DNA from: Thelephora terrestris
Lineage: Eukaryota; Basidiomycota; Agaricomycetes; Thelephorales; Thelephoraceae
Assembly (NCBI GenBank): GCA_015956445.1
Contig: WIUZ02000009.1
Coordinates: 124,001 to 188,000 of the forward strand
Length of the DNA stretch: 64,000 nt
Direction: 5' to 3'
Shown: piece by piece, positions 42,841 to 54,759 of the stretch
How the letters are laid out: each line of letters begins with the position of its first letter
Numbering within the stretch: position 1 is the first letter of the stretch
Notes under the pieces: generated by a model
What the model saw: the letters and a program-made list of their open reading frames with translations, nothing else
Told to the model about the DNA's origin: nothing
The model's database searches: none
Translations under genes and position numbers: made by a program

Positions 42841-43174
42841 ATACAGATGATTTCGCAGCCCATCAAAAATGTGGAAGCGCAACCCCCCCCCCCCCCCCCC
42901 CAGAAACCAGCCTCCTCAAGCAGACCCCGGAGCAGAGCTAAAGATGGAGCAAATCAGCAGTCAGCGTCTTGGCGTGTTGACCTGCAGGGTCACCCTGTAA
43001 AATAGACCGTCGAGGACTAGATTCTCCCCTCTTATTTCCTCTCGCACTGTCTCCAAACAGCTGCTCGGAAAGATGGTATTCCAGTAGCAAAGCACGTATA
43101 TCTATAAATACGCTCAGAAGTGAAATCCGAGAACTATTCACATAGGGGCTTACAGGGATTCAATAGCTGAGACT

Positions 43175-44910
43175 CTAGTATTCATCATCGAGCTCCTCAT
43201 CGAGTTCCTCATAGCAATACTCCACATTGCCGACCCACGGCCTCAGCTCCGCTTCAAACTCTGCAGGCAATCCCCCCGCGCGGACCAGTAGAGATTCGAA
43301 AGGCACTCCAAGCGCGTTCCGTGACCGTGCAAGCCCCAAGACCGTTGCCGTAAACGCTTCATCGGATTCGCACACTGGGTGTAAGATTGTCAGTTTCTTG
43401 ATTGGTGGGAACACAGCCGGTTCTTCAGGGTGGCCCTCTAGAGTGCTGAGGAAGAAATGGGAGTATGGTTGTACATCGCAGCGACAGATGGTCAACTCGT
43501 CCAAGGGGCCAAGAGACTTGAACAGTCTCCCGGCTCCATTCGAAATATGTGTGGTAGGGGTGGTGTCAAGAGAGTCGTAATTATGACATATGGAGACGCG
43601 CTTGATGTTGGCCAATTGGGGGTAATCCAGGATAGTGTTGATGGCCTCGGCGAAGACTTCACGGCGCGCCCGGTTAGTGTCTACGCCCCAAGTTTTGACT
43701 ACGAGACACAATTCGATGACGGTCGCATCAGAAGTCCGAAGGGTTAGCGTGCATGTGACGATGTTGATAGAAAGTGTGAGTTCCTCGACCGGACTTCTTG
43801 TATATTGACGGATGATCGCGTTCCACAAATCAGGAGTGGGGAATATTCCCTCCCAAATCATGGTGTCGATGTTTTCATCAATCTTGAGCGCCATAGACGC
43901 GACGGAAGGGCAGGATAAGTGAGTCGCGATCTCGTAACCGGGGTGGATATAAGTCAAGGTTATGTCGATGTCTTTGACGTTGGGGAGGACGACGACCCTT
44001 TCCTGAGGGATACCATCGAGCGATGTACGTTCCATGACGTTTATCTTCAGCCTTTGAAGCATCGGTGAGGTTTCCAGGAAGTCCAGCAGTTGCAAAGCGC
44101 AGAACGGCTCCCATGGCCGCACTTTATAATCAAACACGACGAGGTTTGGAAAGACAAAATGGCTCAAGGGTGGTGTCCAGGCCGACGTTGTATAGAAGCG
44201 GAAATTCTTCAGATTGACAGCGGTGCTGAAGAGGCGTGTAGATGGGGGGACCATCACTTCGAGATCACTGGGGTGAAGGCCGTGAGGAGCCAGATTGAAC
44301 GTGAGGGTGTCCAGGAGCGGGAAAGGTCCAGGATTGTTATCTATAAATCTTTGGATATCTGCCCACCCATGGTTTGCAAATCCGATATCCCTGATTTGAT
44401 TGGTATGGGGAGAAAGTAGGCTCATGGTGCTGGTGGGAACCTCCCGGTAACCGCTCCGCCCAACGTTCACGACCAACTGGGACCCCTTTGCGCGTCCAAG
44501 AAGAGTTTTCACATAGTCCTCACCCTTGGATAGGACCAGCTCGGACCATAACTCAGCGCGTTGGAGGAAGGTCCTGCGCCAATGGCGACATACAAAACTG
44601 GCACGAAGACGGTCCTTTTGGGAAACGAGATGGGTGGGGATGAGGGAAAGGATGTCGAACGGAAGGCGGTTGATGTGGCTAAACGTGTTCCTCCATTCGC
44701 GAATAGTTGCCAATGTGGCTGAAATGTCGTTTTCGAGCTGAGAGACTTGTTCCAGGGTGATGCTACAAGGGAAGTTAGTGTGTTTGTCGGAGACACCCAG
44801 GACACCAAGACATACAATGGAGAAGATGCTGTATGCTTTAGCTCCTCGTTCAGAGCAAAAGCGAGTTGTAAAATGGACAGGCCCCTTCCGGGATAGGTTC
44901 GTGCGTCCAT
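43175..44910 (-). CDS. F-box protein, family II copy 1
   Basis: Two exons: 44816-44910 (95 nt, MDARTYPGRGLSILQLAFAL...) and 43175-44762, separated by a 53-nt intron, giving about 560 residues. The F-box is INRLPFDILSLIPTHL followed by RASFVCRHWRRTFLQRAELW. The C-terminal body has weak leucine-rich repeats and ends in an acidic EELDEELDDEY tail. It is presumably a substrate adaptor for an SCF ubiquitin ligase; the target is unknown. Copies II-2 (45601-47342), II-3 (61548-63295) and II-4 (63790 onward) share the 95-nt first exon. The long second exon has its own ATG at 44713, but the conserved first exon argues for the upstream start. Confidence 0.8.
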
Positions 44911-45600
44911 TGAGATGAATGGCGTTGGAGAGAGAACGTGCGGTTATTGCACTTGATGACTAAGCGATTGAACGCCGCTTATAGGAGGGGTCGGAAGACC
45001 TGTCGGTCGCAGCATTTCAAGATGCAGTTGCACTACTCAGTGGGACAAGAGGCATCTTGAGGTTCGTCCAATAGACGGGGTGCATATGGGAACGGTGAGT
45101 CTGACATATGTATGAGACTAAGTACACAGCACTATCATTGACAGGAGGGGTTTCAATCGCTTCCAGAAGATCGCCTTTGACCCGTGCGAGCTCAACATCA
45201 GCTTCCCCCAACAAGTTGGCCACCTCTTTGACGAATGACTCCAATGAGCCCACTGGGTCATCAACTTCTGCTTTCCCTGAAACATGTCCTTCTCGAACTG
45301 GCTCAAATTCGAGCCCTCAAGACAACACCTCGGTCTCCTCCTTGGACTCCTTCCGAGACATATGGAAGTGGCTCCAGCATCGACGATGTAACGGTCATAA
45401 AGGGCAAAAACGGGGGCGTGCTTCTTTCCATAATCCAAGTCAGACTATTCTCCCCTCTGATTTCCTCTCGCACTGTCTCCAAACAGCTGCTCGGAAAGAT
45501 GGTAATCCAGTCGCAAAGCACGTATATCTATAAATACGCTCAGAATTGAACTCCGAGAACCATTCACATAGGGGCTTACAGGGATTCAATAGCTGAGACT
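44911..45600. other. spacer between F-box II-1 and II-2, partly duplicated
   Basis: The left roughly 150 bases (up to about 45070) match the upstream flank of II-2 (47380-47500). The right roughly 150 bases (45440-45600) match the downstream flank of II-1 (43020-43174) nearly base for base. The middle has a minus-strand frame (45017-45253, MGSLESFVKEVANLLGEADV...) that is helical but not recognised. Confidence 0.5.
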
Positions 45601-47342
45601 CTAGGATTCATCATAGAGGCCCTCATAGCAATACTCCACATTGCCGACCCACGGCCTCAGCTCCTCTTCAAACTCTCCAGGCAACCTCTCCGCGCGGACC
45701 ATTAGACATTCGAAAGGCACTCCAAGCGCATTCCGTGACCTTGCAAGCCCCAAGACCGTTGCCGTAAACGCTTCATTGGATTGGAACGTCGGGTGTAAGA
45801 TTGTCAGTTTCTTGATTGGAGGGAACACAGTCGGTTCTTCAGGGTGGTCCTCTAGAGTGCTGAGGAAGAAACGGGAGTATGGTTGTACATCGCAGCGATA
45901 GATGGTCAACTCGTCCAAGGGGCCAAGAGACTTGAACAGTCTCCCGGCTTCGTTAGAGATATGTGTGGTGGGGGTGGTGTCAAGACAGTCGTAATTATGA
46001 CATATGGAGACGCGCTTAACGTTGGCCAATTGGGGGTGATCCAGGATAGTGTTAGTGACCTCGGTGAAGACTTCACGGTGCGCCTCGTTACTGTCTGTGC
46101 CGTGAGTTCTGACTACGAGACACAATTCGATGACGGTCGCATCAGAAGTCCGGAGGGTTAGTGTGCATGTGATGATGCCGATAGTGTTTAGTGAGAGCGT
46201 GAGTTCCTCGACCGGACTTCTTGTATATTGACGAATGATCGCATTCCACAAATCAGGAGTGGGGAATATTCCCTCTGAAATCATGGTGTCGATGCCTTCA
46301 TTAATCGTAAGCACCATAGACGCGACGGAAGGGCAAGATATGTAAGTTGCGATCTCGTAACCGGGGTCGATATAAGTCACGGTTACGTCGATGTCTTTGA
46401 CGTTGGGGAGGACAACGACCCTTTCCTGAGGGATACCATGGAGCGATGTACTTTCCATGACGTTTATCTTCAGCCTTTGAAGCATTGGTGAGGTTTCCAG
46501 GAAGTCCAGCAGTTGCAGAGCGCAGAACGGCCCCCATGGCCGGACTGTGAAATCAAATACGACGAGGTTTGGAAAGACAAAATGGCTCAAGGGTGGTGTC
46601 CAGGCCGACGTTGTATAGAAGCGGAAATTCTTCAGATTGACGGCGGTGCTAAAGAGGCGTGTAGAAGGGGGGACCATCACTTCGGAAATACCGAGGTGGC
46701 CTTGAGTAGCCAGATCGAACGTGAGGGTGTCCAGAAGTGGGAAAGGTCCAGGGTTGTTATCTATGAATCTTTGGATGTCTGCCCACCCATGGTATGCAAA
46801 TCCAAATCCGAGATCCCTGATTTGATTGGTATGGGGAGAAAGTAGGCTCATGGTGCTGGTGGGAACCTCCTGGTGACCGCTCCATCCAACGTTCACGACC
46901 AACTGGGACCCCTTGGCGCGTTCGAGAAGAGTTTTCACATAGTCCTCACCCTTGGAGAGGTCCAGCTCGGACCATGACTCGGCGCGTTGAAGGAAGGTCC
47001 TGCGCCAATGGCGGCATACAAAGCTAGCACGAAACCGGTCCTTTTGGGAAGGGAGATGGATGGGGATAAGGGAAAGGATGTCGAACGGAAGGCGGTTGAT
47101 GTGGCTAAACGTGTTCCTCCATTCGCGAATAGTTGTCAATGCGGCCGAAATGTCGTTATCGAGCTGGGAGATTTGATCCAGGGTGATGCTGCAAAGGAAG
47201 TCAGTGTGTAGATAATTCTCGGAGACACCAAAGACACCAAGACATACAATGGAGAAGATGCTGTACGCTTTAGCTCCTCGTTCAGAGCAAAAGCGAGCTG
47301 TAAAATGGACAGGCCCTTTCCGGGATAGGTTCGTGCGTCCAT
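45601..47342 (-). CDS. F-box protein, family II copy 2
   Basis: Exon 1 is 47248-47342 (95 nt) and exon 2 is 45601-47188, with a 59-nt intron. It is close to II-1 throughout but carries its own markers: VTVTYIDPGYEIATYISC, LSLNTIGIITCTLTL and the tail VEYCYEGLYDES, which lacks the double EELD acidic motif. The F-box is INRLPFDILSLIPIHLPSQK followed by ASFVCRHWRRTFLQ. SCF adaptor role inferred from the F-box. Its upstream flank runs into the 3' region of the sesquiterpene synthase relic. Confidence 0.8.
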
Positions 47343-47699
47343 GGAGATGAACGGAGAGAAAATGTGAGGTTATTGCAGCTGCTGACTAAGCGATTGAACG
47401 CCGCTCGGGAGGGGTCGGAAGACCTGTCGGTCGCAGCATTTCAAGGTGCAGTTGCACTATTCAGTGGGAGAAGAGGCGTCTTGAGGTCCGTCCAATAGAC
47501 AAGAGACGTGTCAGCTACACCGGTTCTGTTGTAACAGCAATCCCCTACAGGAAGCGTCTCGGCGTCCTTGGCAAGTCCTCGCGTTTGCAACCAATAAGTT
47601 GTGGTTATGAATTTCACCTCTACAGTCAAGTCGAACAGAACACACAGACAGTACGTCGCCGAAGAAAACAAAGTCGTCACCCTCCACCCTACAGATCTG

Positions 47700-48719
47700 C
47701 TTGATACCGCTAAGAAGTTCGTGATACGATTCAGATTTCCGAGGGCACAACTTCACGATCCTCGTCTTCTTGACATCCTCGCTCGCCTGCCCAAAGTACT
47801 TCTTGCTTGCAAAGCTCCAGTCCAGATATCCGACCACCCAGATCTCGATGGCATCAACGTGCTTGTTCTCTCAATGTCGGGTCGATCTCCGACCAAAACA
47901 TTAATTGGGAAGTTCCGTCTAGCTTCGAGAGGGCGTTAAATGAGGGCAGCGAATCCATCTCCGACGTGGTCTATAGCTTGTTGTAAGGTATACCCCTTCT
48001 GCTTCATCAGGATGGTAATGATGTTGGCGGAAGCGATCTGCTGGGATCGTTCGATATTGAAGCTGTTCAGATCCCATTTATCCAGTTATTTGGATCAAAG
48101 AGCCGAAGGTTATCCGAATGATATAACTCACGTTGTACCAGCAGAAGTTATCCATACCGATTATCGAAATCTCATCGAAGACCGGATGTTCGACCACCTC
48201 ATTGGGGAGATCGATACCAAATAGTACAGGCCCAAAGAGAGCAAAGCATGCGCTGCTCCCTCGGCGCACCTCATGGTAATACTCCATGTCAACGACCTTG
48301 CCGCTTTCATGGTACTCGGCCTCCTTCTGAATATATGTGACGCTCTCTTGATAAAATCGCCGTTGGCAGTTTGGAGTCGCGATTTTCCTAAATCTCTCCA
48401 CAAAGCATCGTGCACGAACGATTATGAATTAAGATAGGAAGTGGCCCCCGGTTGCATACCCGATGAGCATTTTGGTCAGTGGCGATCCATCGTTACAGTC
48501 CGGATCATTCCTCAGAGCCTGAACAAAGAGATGGATCATCTCTCGTGTCCCATCGGAGTCCTGAACATCACTGACTTCATCTAACGCAAGCAAGGCTCTG
48601 ATAAAATCTGTGCAAAGACGGAACGCATCGTGGGAAGGTTGCGGGTAGCAGTGGGAGGCGAAGAGCTCCCCAGAGCTGCTCGGCAGTAGGGAGGTGAAAT
48701 ATCGCAGCTGTTTATTCAA
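47700..48719 (-). pseudogene. sesquiterpene synthase-like gene, probably decayed
   Basis: Minus strand. The first block has RLCTDFIRALLALDEVSDVQ, where DEVSD is the Asp-rich DExxD metal-binding motif. The second has ESVTYIQKEAEYHESGKVVD, YYHEVRR and VVEHPVFDEISIIGMDNFCW. The third has DLNSFNIERSQQIASANIIT, the NSE-type metal motif region. A final block reads GYLDWSFASKKYFGQASEDV. This is the order of a basidiomycete class I sesquiterpene cyclase. The usual N-terminal block (about 48720-48900) is not recognisable, and the boundary before DLNSF ends in GG instead of AG, so splicing there looks broken. I lean to a pseudogene; an alternative acceptor is possible. Confidence 0.6.
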
Positions 48720-49271
48720 TCCCTGGACTCCTTGCCGATGATATCAAAGAGAGGATTCTGGCGGTCTTTGAAGGGGGTACGGCGTAGAGGCCTAGAAGGA
48801 TGAACTTGTCGCCCGACTGAGCCAATTGGTGGAGGGGCCTGAAGGGGGATCCTCGGTGGTGCTCCTTTGTACCGACCTCGAGAAAAACTCCGGGTCACTG
48901 GAGACTAGCGGGATTATCGGGGCACGATGAACCCATTGGAGATCTTCCTTGCTCATCTATCGTTCTAGGAACGGAAGCATTATGGACTCTGGAAGGACAT
49001 TTGTGGATGGAAGACCGTGAGTGATGGGTCCACACAAAGGCGCGCTACTTCAAGCTTCAAGTGTTCCTCACGTTGCAAATAACCACGGGGCTGACTCGCT
49101 CGCGTAACGACCCTACAGTATCCGGTGAGTGCGAGGCTCGGCGGAGGATGAGATCTGAGATCTGAGAGTCGATGAGAGAGGGAGGCGGCCCACACCATCC
49201 GATTCGATCGCCGTTCGCATCCTGCCACCACCGTCAGCTGGCTTGGCCGGAGCCCACCAATTTTCCCTTCG
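48720..49271. other. intergenic, nothing recognised
   Basis: About 550 bases with the lost N-terminal region of the terpene synthase relic on the left and the promoter of the phosducin-like gene on the right. No further gene seen. Confidence 0.4.
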
Positions 49272-50479
49272 ATGGTACTCCCCTTTCACATTGACTTGAA
49301 GCCGTAAATTAACGCATGTCACCCAGGCAGAGCTCGAGGACTTGGTATTGTCGGGTAAACTTTTTAACGGCACAGGATCAGGCACATCTTCACCACGACG
49401 ATCTCCCTCCCCGGACTCCGCGAAATGGCCGAACGACGAATACACTGACAACTATCCCGACGACAACGGCTCACCAAACCGTATCTCATCTACTGCTCAA
49501 TCCAACTCTACCGGTGCTCAGGGTAATGGTGTAGGGGTCGGTATCCCCGGTCGAACGGGAGTCAAGGGCGTCATCCGCGATCGGAATGAAGCCGAGAGGA
49601 GCGCAAGGGACAAGAGGGCCGCTGAGATCAAAGAGCTGAACAAGAGGATGGAGAAGGCCAGTCTCACGGGAATGACGTATCTGGAGGAGAAGGCGCTAGA
49701 GCAGGACGATGATGATGAGGAGCTGGAAGAGCTCAGATTCGCTCGTGTACGTGCTAACGGTCGGACTAGCCATGGTGGAGGTGGCAAGTTTGGCCATCTA
49801 CGGGAGGTTGGCTTGGACGGGTTTTTGAAGGCGGTCGAAGCCGAGGAGCGACACGTCTGGGTCGTCCTGCATCTATATCATCCGGTAAGGTTCAGTGGTA
49901 TACGTTATCCTACCAGGATGAACCCTTGATTGCAGTCGTTGGATCGCTGTGAAGAATTGGACGACACACTGAGCAAACTGGCTCGAGAACACTCTACGAT
50001 AAAGTTTTTGCGAGCCAAGGCATCGGCTGTTGGCTTCACTTCTGGTTCTTCCTCGACTGCACCCAAAAAGACCCCAGTATCTTTATCGACTAAGCGATCG
50101 ATCAAATCTGGAACGGTCCACGAGGAAGACGAAGAAGATCCTTACGGCGAACCCGAGTATAACGAGAAGGGCCACGAAGACGAGGATGAGGAATTCGGCG
50201 TTGACGACGAGGACAACGTTGATACCGATATGCTTCCAACGATGCTTGTTTATCGCGGCGGAGATTTGGTTTACAATTGGGTGAGAGTAGATTGGGAGGC
50301 AGGTAAAGCCGGGGTTGAGGAACTTCTCATCAAGTAAGCACCTCCCACTCCTAAGCTTCGATATTCTCCCGACGCGTTTTGGACCTAGACACCGAGTCTT
50401 GCCGATAACGGCTAGTGATTGCGGGTTACCATCAGACGAGGAGGACTACCTCGAACTCGAGGGGGGAGATTTTTCATAA
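49272..50479 (+). CDS. phosducin-like protein (thioredoxin-fold G-beta-gamma/CCT co-factor)
   Basis: Four exons: 49272-49274, 49327-49884, 49936-50333 and 50389-50479, giving about 349 residues. Exon 1 is the ATG alone; exon 2 continues AELEDLVLSGKLFNG. A helical region (RNEAERSARDKRAAEIKELN) is followed by a thioredoxin-like domain: HLREVGLDGFLKAVEAEERH, WVVLHLYHP, STIKFLRAKAS and DMLPTMLVYRGGDLVYNWVR, with an acidic insert. This order matches the phosducin/PhLP family, which assists folding of G-beta-gamma and other CCT clients. The gene ends SDEEDYLELEGGDFS, the short acidic tail usual for these proteins. No other in-frame ATG precedes the conserved region. Confidence 0.8.
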
Positions 50480-50773
50480 CGGCATCGTTTCATTCACCCC
50501 ATGGACCAATTACCGTGCACGACAGTTTTCCCGGACGCAGGTGCCTCTAGTTATCACTGTGTGTTTTAACGGAAGCACTTGGACACGATGTGCGAATATA
50601 CGCTGTTTACGGGTTAAACTTGGGACCGATGGGCGCTCTCAATCTTTATTTCCACCCTTAAATTCAAGAGACCTCTGGGCTCCGATGTACTCATCCTTCT
50701 CCCTTCAGTTCACTTTCCAGGTTCCTTTGACTAAACTCTCACCAAGAAGACTCCACTTAGAAAACACGAGACG

Positions 50774-51536
50774 ATGCCTCTTCCCGCCCACCTCACTCGC
50801 CCGATCGAAGTGCTGATGATCGATAACTTTGACTCGTTTACCTGGAACCTCTACCAGTCGCTGCGCCTGCTTGACGCTGACGTCGTCGTCATCCGAAACG
50901 ATGCCATCTCCCCCGAGGATTTTCCCGACTTGCGCATCAGGTCGTTGGTGATATCCCCAGGACCGGGACACCCGCAGACGGACGCGGGTATCTCTCAGGC
51001 CGCGATAACGTACTTCGCGGGGAAGCTCCCAATTTTAGGCGTTTGCATGGGTCTTGAGTGTATTGTTGACGCTTTTGGCGGAGAAATCGCGTACGTGGAT
51101 TGTTTTATACCCCTCTGGGCTTGGCGGGCGCAATCCTGACGGGAGCTCTGATTACAGATACGCCGGAGAGATCATCCACGGAAAGTCCTCCCGGGTGCGG
51201 CACGACAACCGGGGATGCTTCAAGGATATCCCTCAGGGAATTCAATCGATTCGTTACCACTCCCTTAGCGCGCAGCCCGACAAGTTCCCCAAGGACTTTG
51301 TTGTCACCTCCGCTACGGAGGGGAGCGACGTCATCATGGGCGTTCGTCACCGCAAGTACACGCTTGAAGCCGTTCAGTATCATCCTGAGAGCGTGCTGTC
51401 GGAGTGTGGTGATGAGCTGTTCGCTAACTTTTTGAAGTTGAGGGGTGGAACTTGGGAGGAGAACCCGGAGTGCAGCGCTGCCGATACGACGCTGCCGCCT
51501 TTTGAGCTCCATCCGGACGTTACTGTAAAGGCGTGA
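50774..51536 (+). CDS. stand-alone glutamine amidotransferase, paralogue of the TRP1 N-terminal domain
   Basis: Two exons, 50774-51090 and 51158-51536, giving 231 residues. It is a class I glutamine amidotransferase of the anthranilate synthase component II type: [24 protein letters not shown], the nucleophile Cys91 in GVCMGLE and the His-Glu pair in QYHPES. It closely resembles the first domain of the neighbouring TRP1, including the intron position after GGEIA, so it is a tandem partial duplication. The gene ends soon after the domain and has no indole-glycerol-phosphate synthase or isomerase part. The catalytic residues are kept, so it may supply ammonia to anthranilate synthase or another partner. 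Which partner is unknown. Confidence 0.8.
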
Positions 51537-51802
51537 GGCGGGTGTGCGTGTGTTTGAGTCAAGTGAGTGGACCGGTGTATCAGTCAATCTCACTCCTAAC
51601 TTCCACGCGTGCGTACCCAGATACGATCTTGTTGACGAGACGACTTGACTAGGCTATACGATACCCTCTGATTAGCGTTATAATTATGTATGGTACTCTG
51701 GTCTGCTTGTAACTACCAAGCTCCCGTAATATCTCCGCGCTCGTTTGCCGTACTTCATGTCATGATGGGTGAAAAGGTTAGCCTGAGATAATCGAAGCCG
51801 CA

Positions 51803-51808
51803 TATATA
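51803..51808 (+). promoter_or_regulatory. TATA-like element of TRP1
   Basis: TATATA lies about 64 bases upstream of the TRP1 start codon in a GC-rich context. Confidence 0.4.
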
Positions 51809-51871
51809 GCACGCATCGGTCACCTTCCGCTTCCATCTCTATCCGCGCCTCAGGGTTCTCTTGCTTGAGTT

Positions 51872-54408
51872 ATGTCTGAACCTACCCCCGAGAAACCTTT
51901 GCCTACACCCACAACCGCTACCGAACAAGATGGAGAGGCTCAAAAACCGTTCCCGGCCGAGCTGACGGTCCCGGTCGAAGTGCTGATGATCGACAACTTC
52001 GATTCGTTCACATACAACCTCTATCAGTACATATCTCTCCTCGGTGTCTCTGTTACGGTCGTGCGCAACGATGCGATTCGCCCTGAAGACTTTCAGAAGC
52101 TCGATATCAAGTATCTGATCATCTCCCCCGGGCCTGGACATCCTTTGACGGATGGGGGGATCTCGCAAGACGCTGTCAAGTATTTCATGGGTCGAGTTCC
52201 TGTGCTTGGCGTTTGTATGGGTCTGGAATGTATGGTCGACGTATTCGGCGGGGAGATCGCGTGAGTGGAATTCGATGACCATACTTCGAGGGGCAGGGCG
52301 CTCACCCCCCAGCGTCCGTTAGCTTCGCAGGAGAGATCATGCACGGAAAAGTCAGCCGTGTGCGGCACGACGGAAGGGGGTGTTTCAAGGATATCCCTCA
52401 AGGCATAAAATCCATCCGATACCATTCGCTCAGCGCGAACGTCGACACTTTCCCCCGCGATCTCGCCATCACCGCGACGACCGAAGAAAGCGGCGTTATC
52501 ATGGGAGTTCGACACAGGAAATATACCCTCGAGGCGGTTCAGTATCACCCGGAATCCATCTTATCGGAGTTCGGAGAAAAGCTGCTCGCCAACTTCCTGG
52601 CGTTACGAAGCGGTACTTGGGACGAGAACCCATCCTTCAGAGTTCAAGACCCGAATCTCCCCCCTTTCGAGGTCGAGATCATAAAAGGTGTCGCCCCCAC
52701 GAAGGAACAGCAGAAGAAAGTTCCCTCCATTCTCGACAAGATCTACACTCAGCGACTCAAAGACGTCGACGTGGCTAAAAGTAGTCCTGGAACTTCCCCT
52801 GGCGACCTCTCTACCTCACTCGAGTTGAACCTGGCCCCTCCCCAGATCGACTTCGTCAAGAGGATGAAAGTTCGCTCTCCAGCTTTGATGGCCGAGATCA
52901 AACGCGCCTCTCCATCGAAGGGACCGATATCCATGTCCACGAACGCCGCACAGCAAGCGCTGAACTACGCGCTTTCGGGAGCCTCTGTCATATCGGTGCT
53001 GACGGAACCTAGTTGGTTCAAAGGATCGTTGTTAGACATGCGTTTGGCTCGCCAGGCGGTTGACTCGCTCACGGATCGGCCTGCGATCCTTCGCAAGGAC
53101 TTCATCTTGGACGAGTACCAGATCTCCGAGGCGAGGTTACACGGAGCGGATACCGTCCTCCTCATCGTTGCTATGCTTCCCCTCAGCCGTCTGCAAGCCC
53201 TTTACGCGTTTTCCCTCTCTCTCGGTATGGAGCCCCTCGTAGAGGTGAATAACGCGAAGGAGATGGAGGTTGCTTTGGGCATCGGAGCCAAGGTCATTGG
53301 GGTCAACAACCGGAACCTTCACTCGTTCGACGTTGATATGGGAACGACGAGCAGGTTGGTGGACATGGTTCGAGAGAGGGACATCATATTGTGCGCGCTT
53401 AGTGGGATCACGGGCCCCGAGGACGTGAGGAAGTATACTGCGCAAGGCGTTCAAGGGATCCTCGTGGGTGAAGCACTCATGCGAGCGGGGAACACGCGCG
53501 AATTTATCCGGGAGCTGCTTGATATACCCGAGACACCATCATCCTCTTCGGCCGCAGCAGATCATCAACCGAACCCACTTGTGAAGGTGTGCGGGATAAG
53601 GACTGAGGAGGAAGCTGTGGGTGCGAGGGATGCTGGAGTAGATTTGTTGGGGCTGATGTTCGTGCCGACGAGTCGCAGGAAGGTGGCGTACGAGGAGGCA
53701 AAGAGGATTTCCTCGAGAATTCGACTGGAACGTTCGTCGCACCCCGACAAGTCCTCGTTGTCACCTGCAACAACCAGTCCCGCAACGAACAATGAGCCTT
53801 GGTTCACCACGCAATCACGGCGCCTTTCGGGCGCCATATCCGCATCTGGCGGAGGACCTTTGTTGGTTGGGGTGTTCCAGGACCAGCCGCTAGAGTTTAT
53901 TCTTCAGGCTGTGGCCGAGGTGCAGCTAGATGTGGTCCAGCTGCATGGGAATGAACCGGTCGAATGGAGCAAGCATATCCCGGTGCCCGTTATCAAGGTT
54001 TTCCACGTCAAAGCAGCAACCTCCACCTCCACCGGCGCGGTCGGGGTAGACCCAGTACTACTGCGGGGGCTGAGACGACCAGGTTTGAACGAGTTCGTGT
54101 TGTTAGACTCGGTACGCGACGGGCCTGGGTCCGATGGGCTCTCGGGAGGCAGCGGCAAGGTTGTTGATCTGGATCTCGCGAAGGCGGTCGTCGAGCTAGG
54201 GGAAATTGATGGCGCTTCCGCTGGGGTGTTCGGGTGGAGAATGCCGATTGTCTTGGCAGGCGGGCTGACACCAGACAACGTGGCGGAAGCGGTTGCTCGG
54301 GTCAGGCCGTGGGCTGTAGACGTGAGCGGGGGGGTCGAAAACGCGGACGGGAGTGGAAAAGATTTAGAAAAGGTCAAGGCGTTCGTGCAAGCTGCTCGTT
54401 TTACTTGA
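51872..54408 (+). CDS. TRP1: trifunctional anthranilate synthase GATase / IGPS / PRAI
   Basis: Two exons, 51872-52260 and 52323-54408, giving 824 residues. The amidotransferase domain is near residues 35-230, with Cys115 in GVCMGLE and QYHPES. Indole-3-glycerol-phosphate synthase follows near 290-550 (LMAEIKRASPSKGPI, LRKDFILDEYQI, GVNNRNLHSFDVD, LVGEALMR). Phosphoribosylanthranilate isomerase ends the protein (VKVCGIRTEEEA, DLLGLMFVP, VQLHGNEPVEW, IVLAGGLTPDNV, WAVDVSGGVE). This domain order is the basidiomycete and euascomycete TRP1 arrangement, covering three tryptophan-synthesis activities in one cytosolic protein. It is usual in length and all hallmark residues are visible. Its first domain is duplicated as a separate gene just upstream. 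Confidence 0.95.
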
Positions 54409-54759
54409 CTTTTCGGTTAGATAAAGGGAAAAGATTATAAGATATGTTTTTGATCATTAATCGAGACATTCCATGGCAACAATTCGGTAGGGGATGTAAC
54501 TGTCATTTGCGGTATGATACTTAACGTGCGCTCACCTTCCCTTTCCCCTCACTTTGTTTTTCCCTTTCACTCCTTGTCTTGTTTTCGCCTTCGTTCATTT
54601 CCCGGGGCAAGAACCCGTTTTCTCTCCTTCATATTCTCCGCCCGCTCTCTCCTTTTACCACACCTGTACCACCATCCGCCTCTTTCTTGCGCCGGCTCGC
54701 AGCGCTATCTCTAATCACCGACCACCGAGGATTCATCACGCTAGAACGGAACAGACTGC

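Noticed and set aside
42883-42901. Run of 19 C as a possible functional quadruplex or promoter element
   Set aside because: It sits beside an F-box fragment and has an eroded counterpart at 63556, so it is best explained as a homopolymer carried by the duplication.
45017-45440. Helical minus-strand frame (GSLESFVKEVANLLGEADVELA) as a separate gene
   Set aside because: No start context, no known family, and it lies in partly duplicated spacer. Left as part of the spacer.
52093-54377. Long open frames antisense to TRP1
   Set aside because: Typical shadows of GC-rich, codon-biased coding sequence; no domains.
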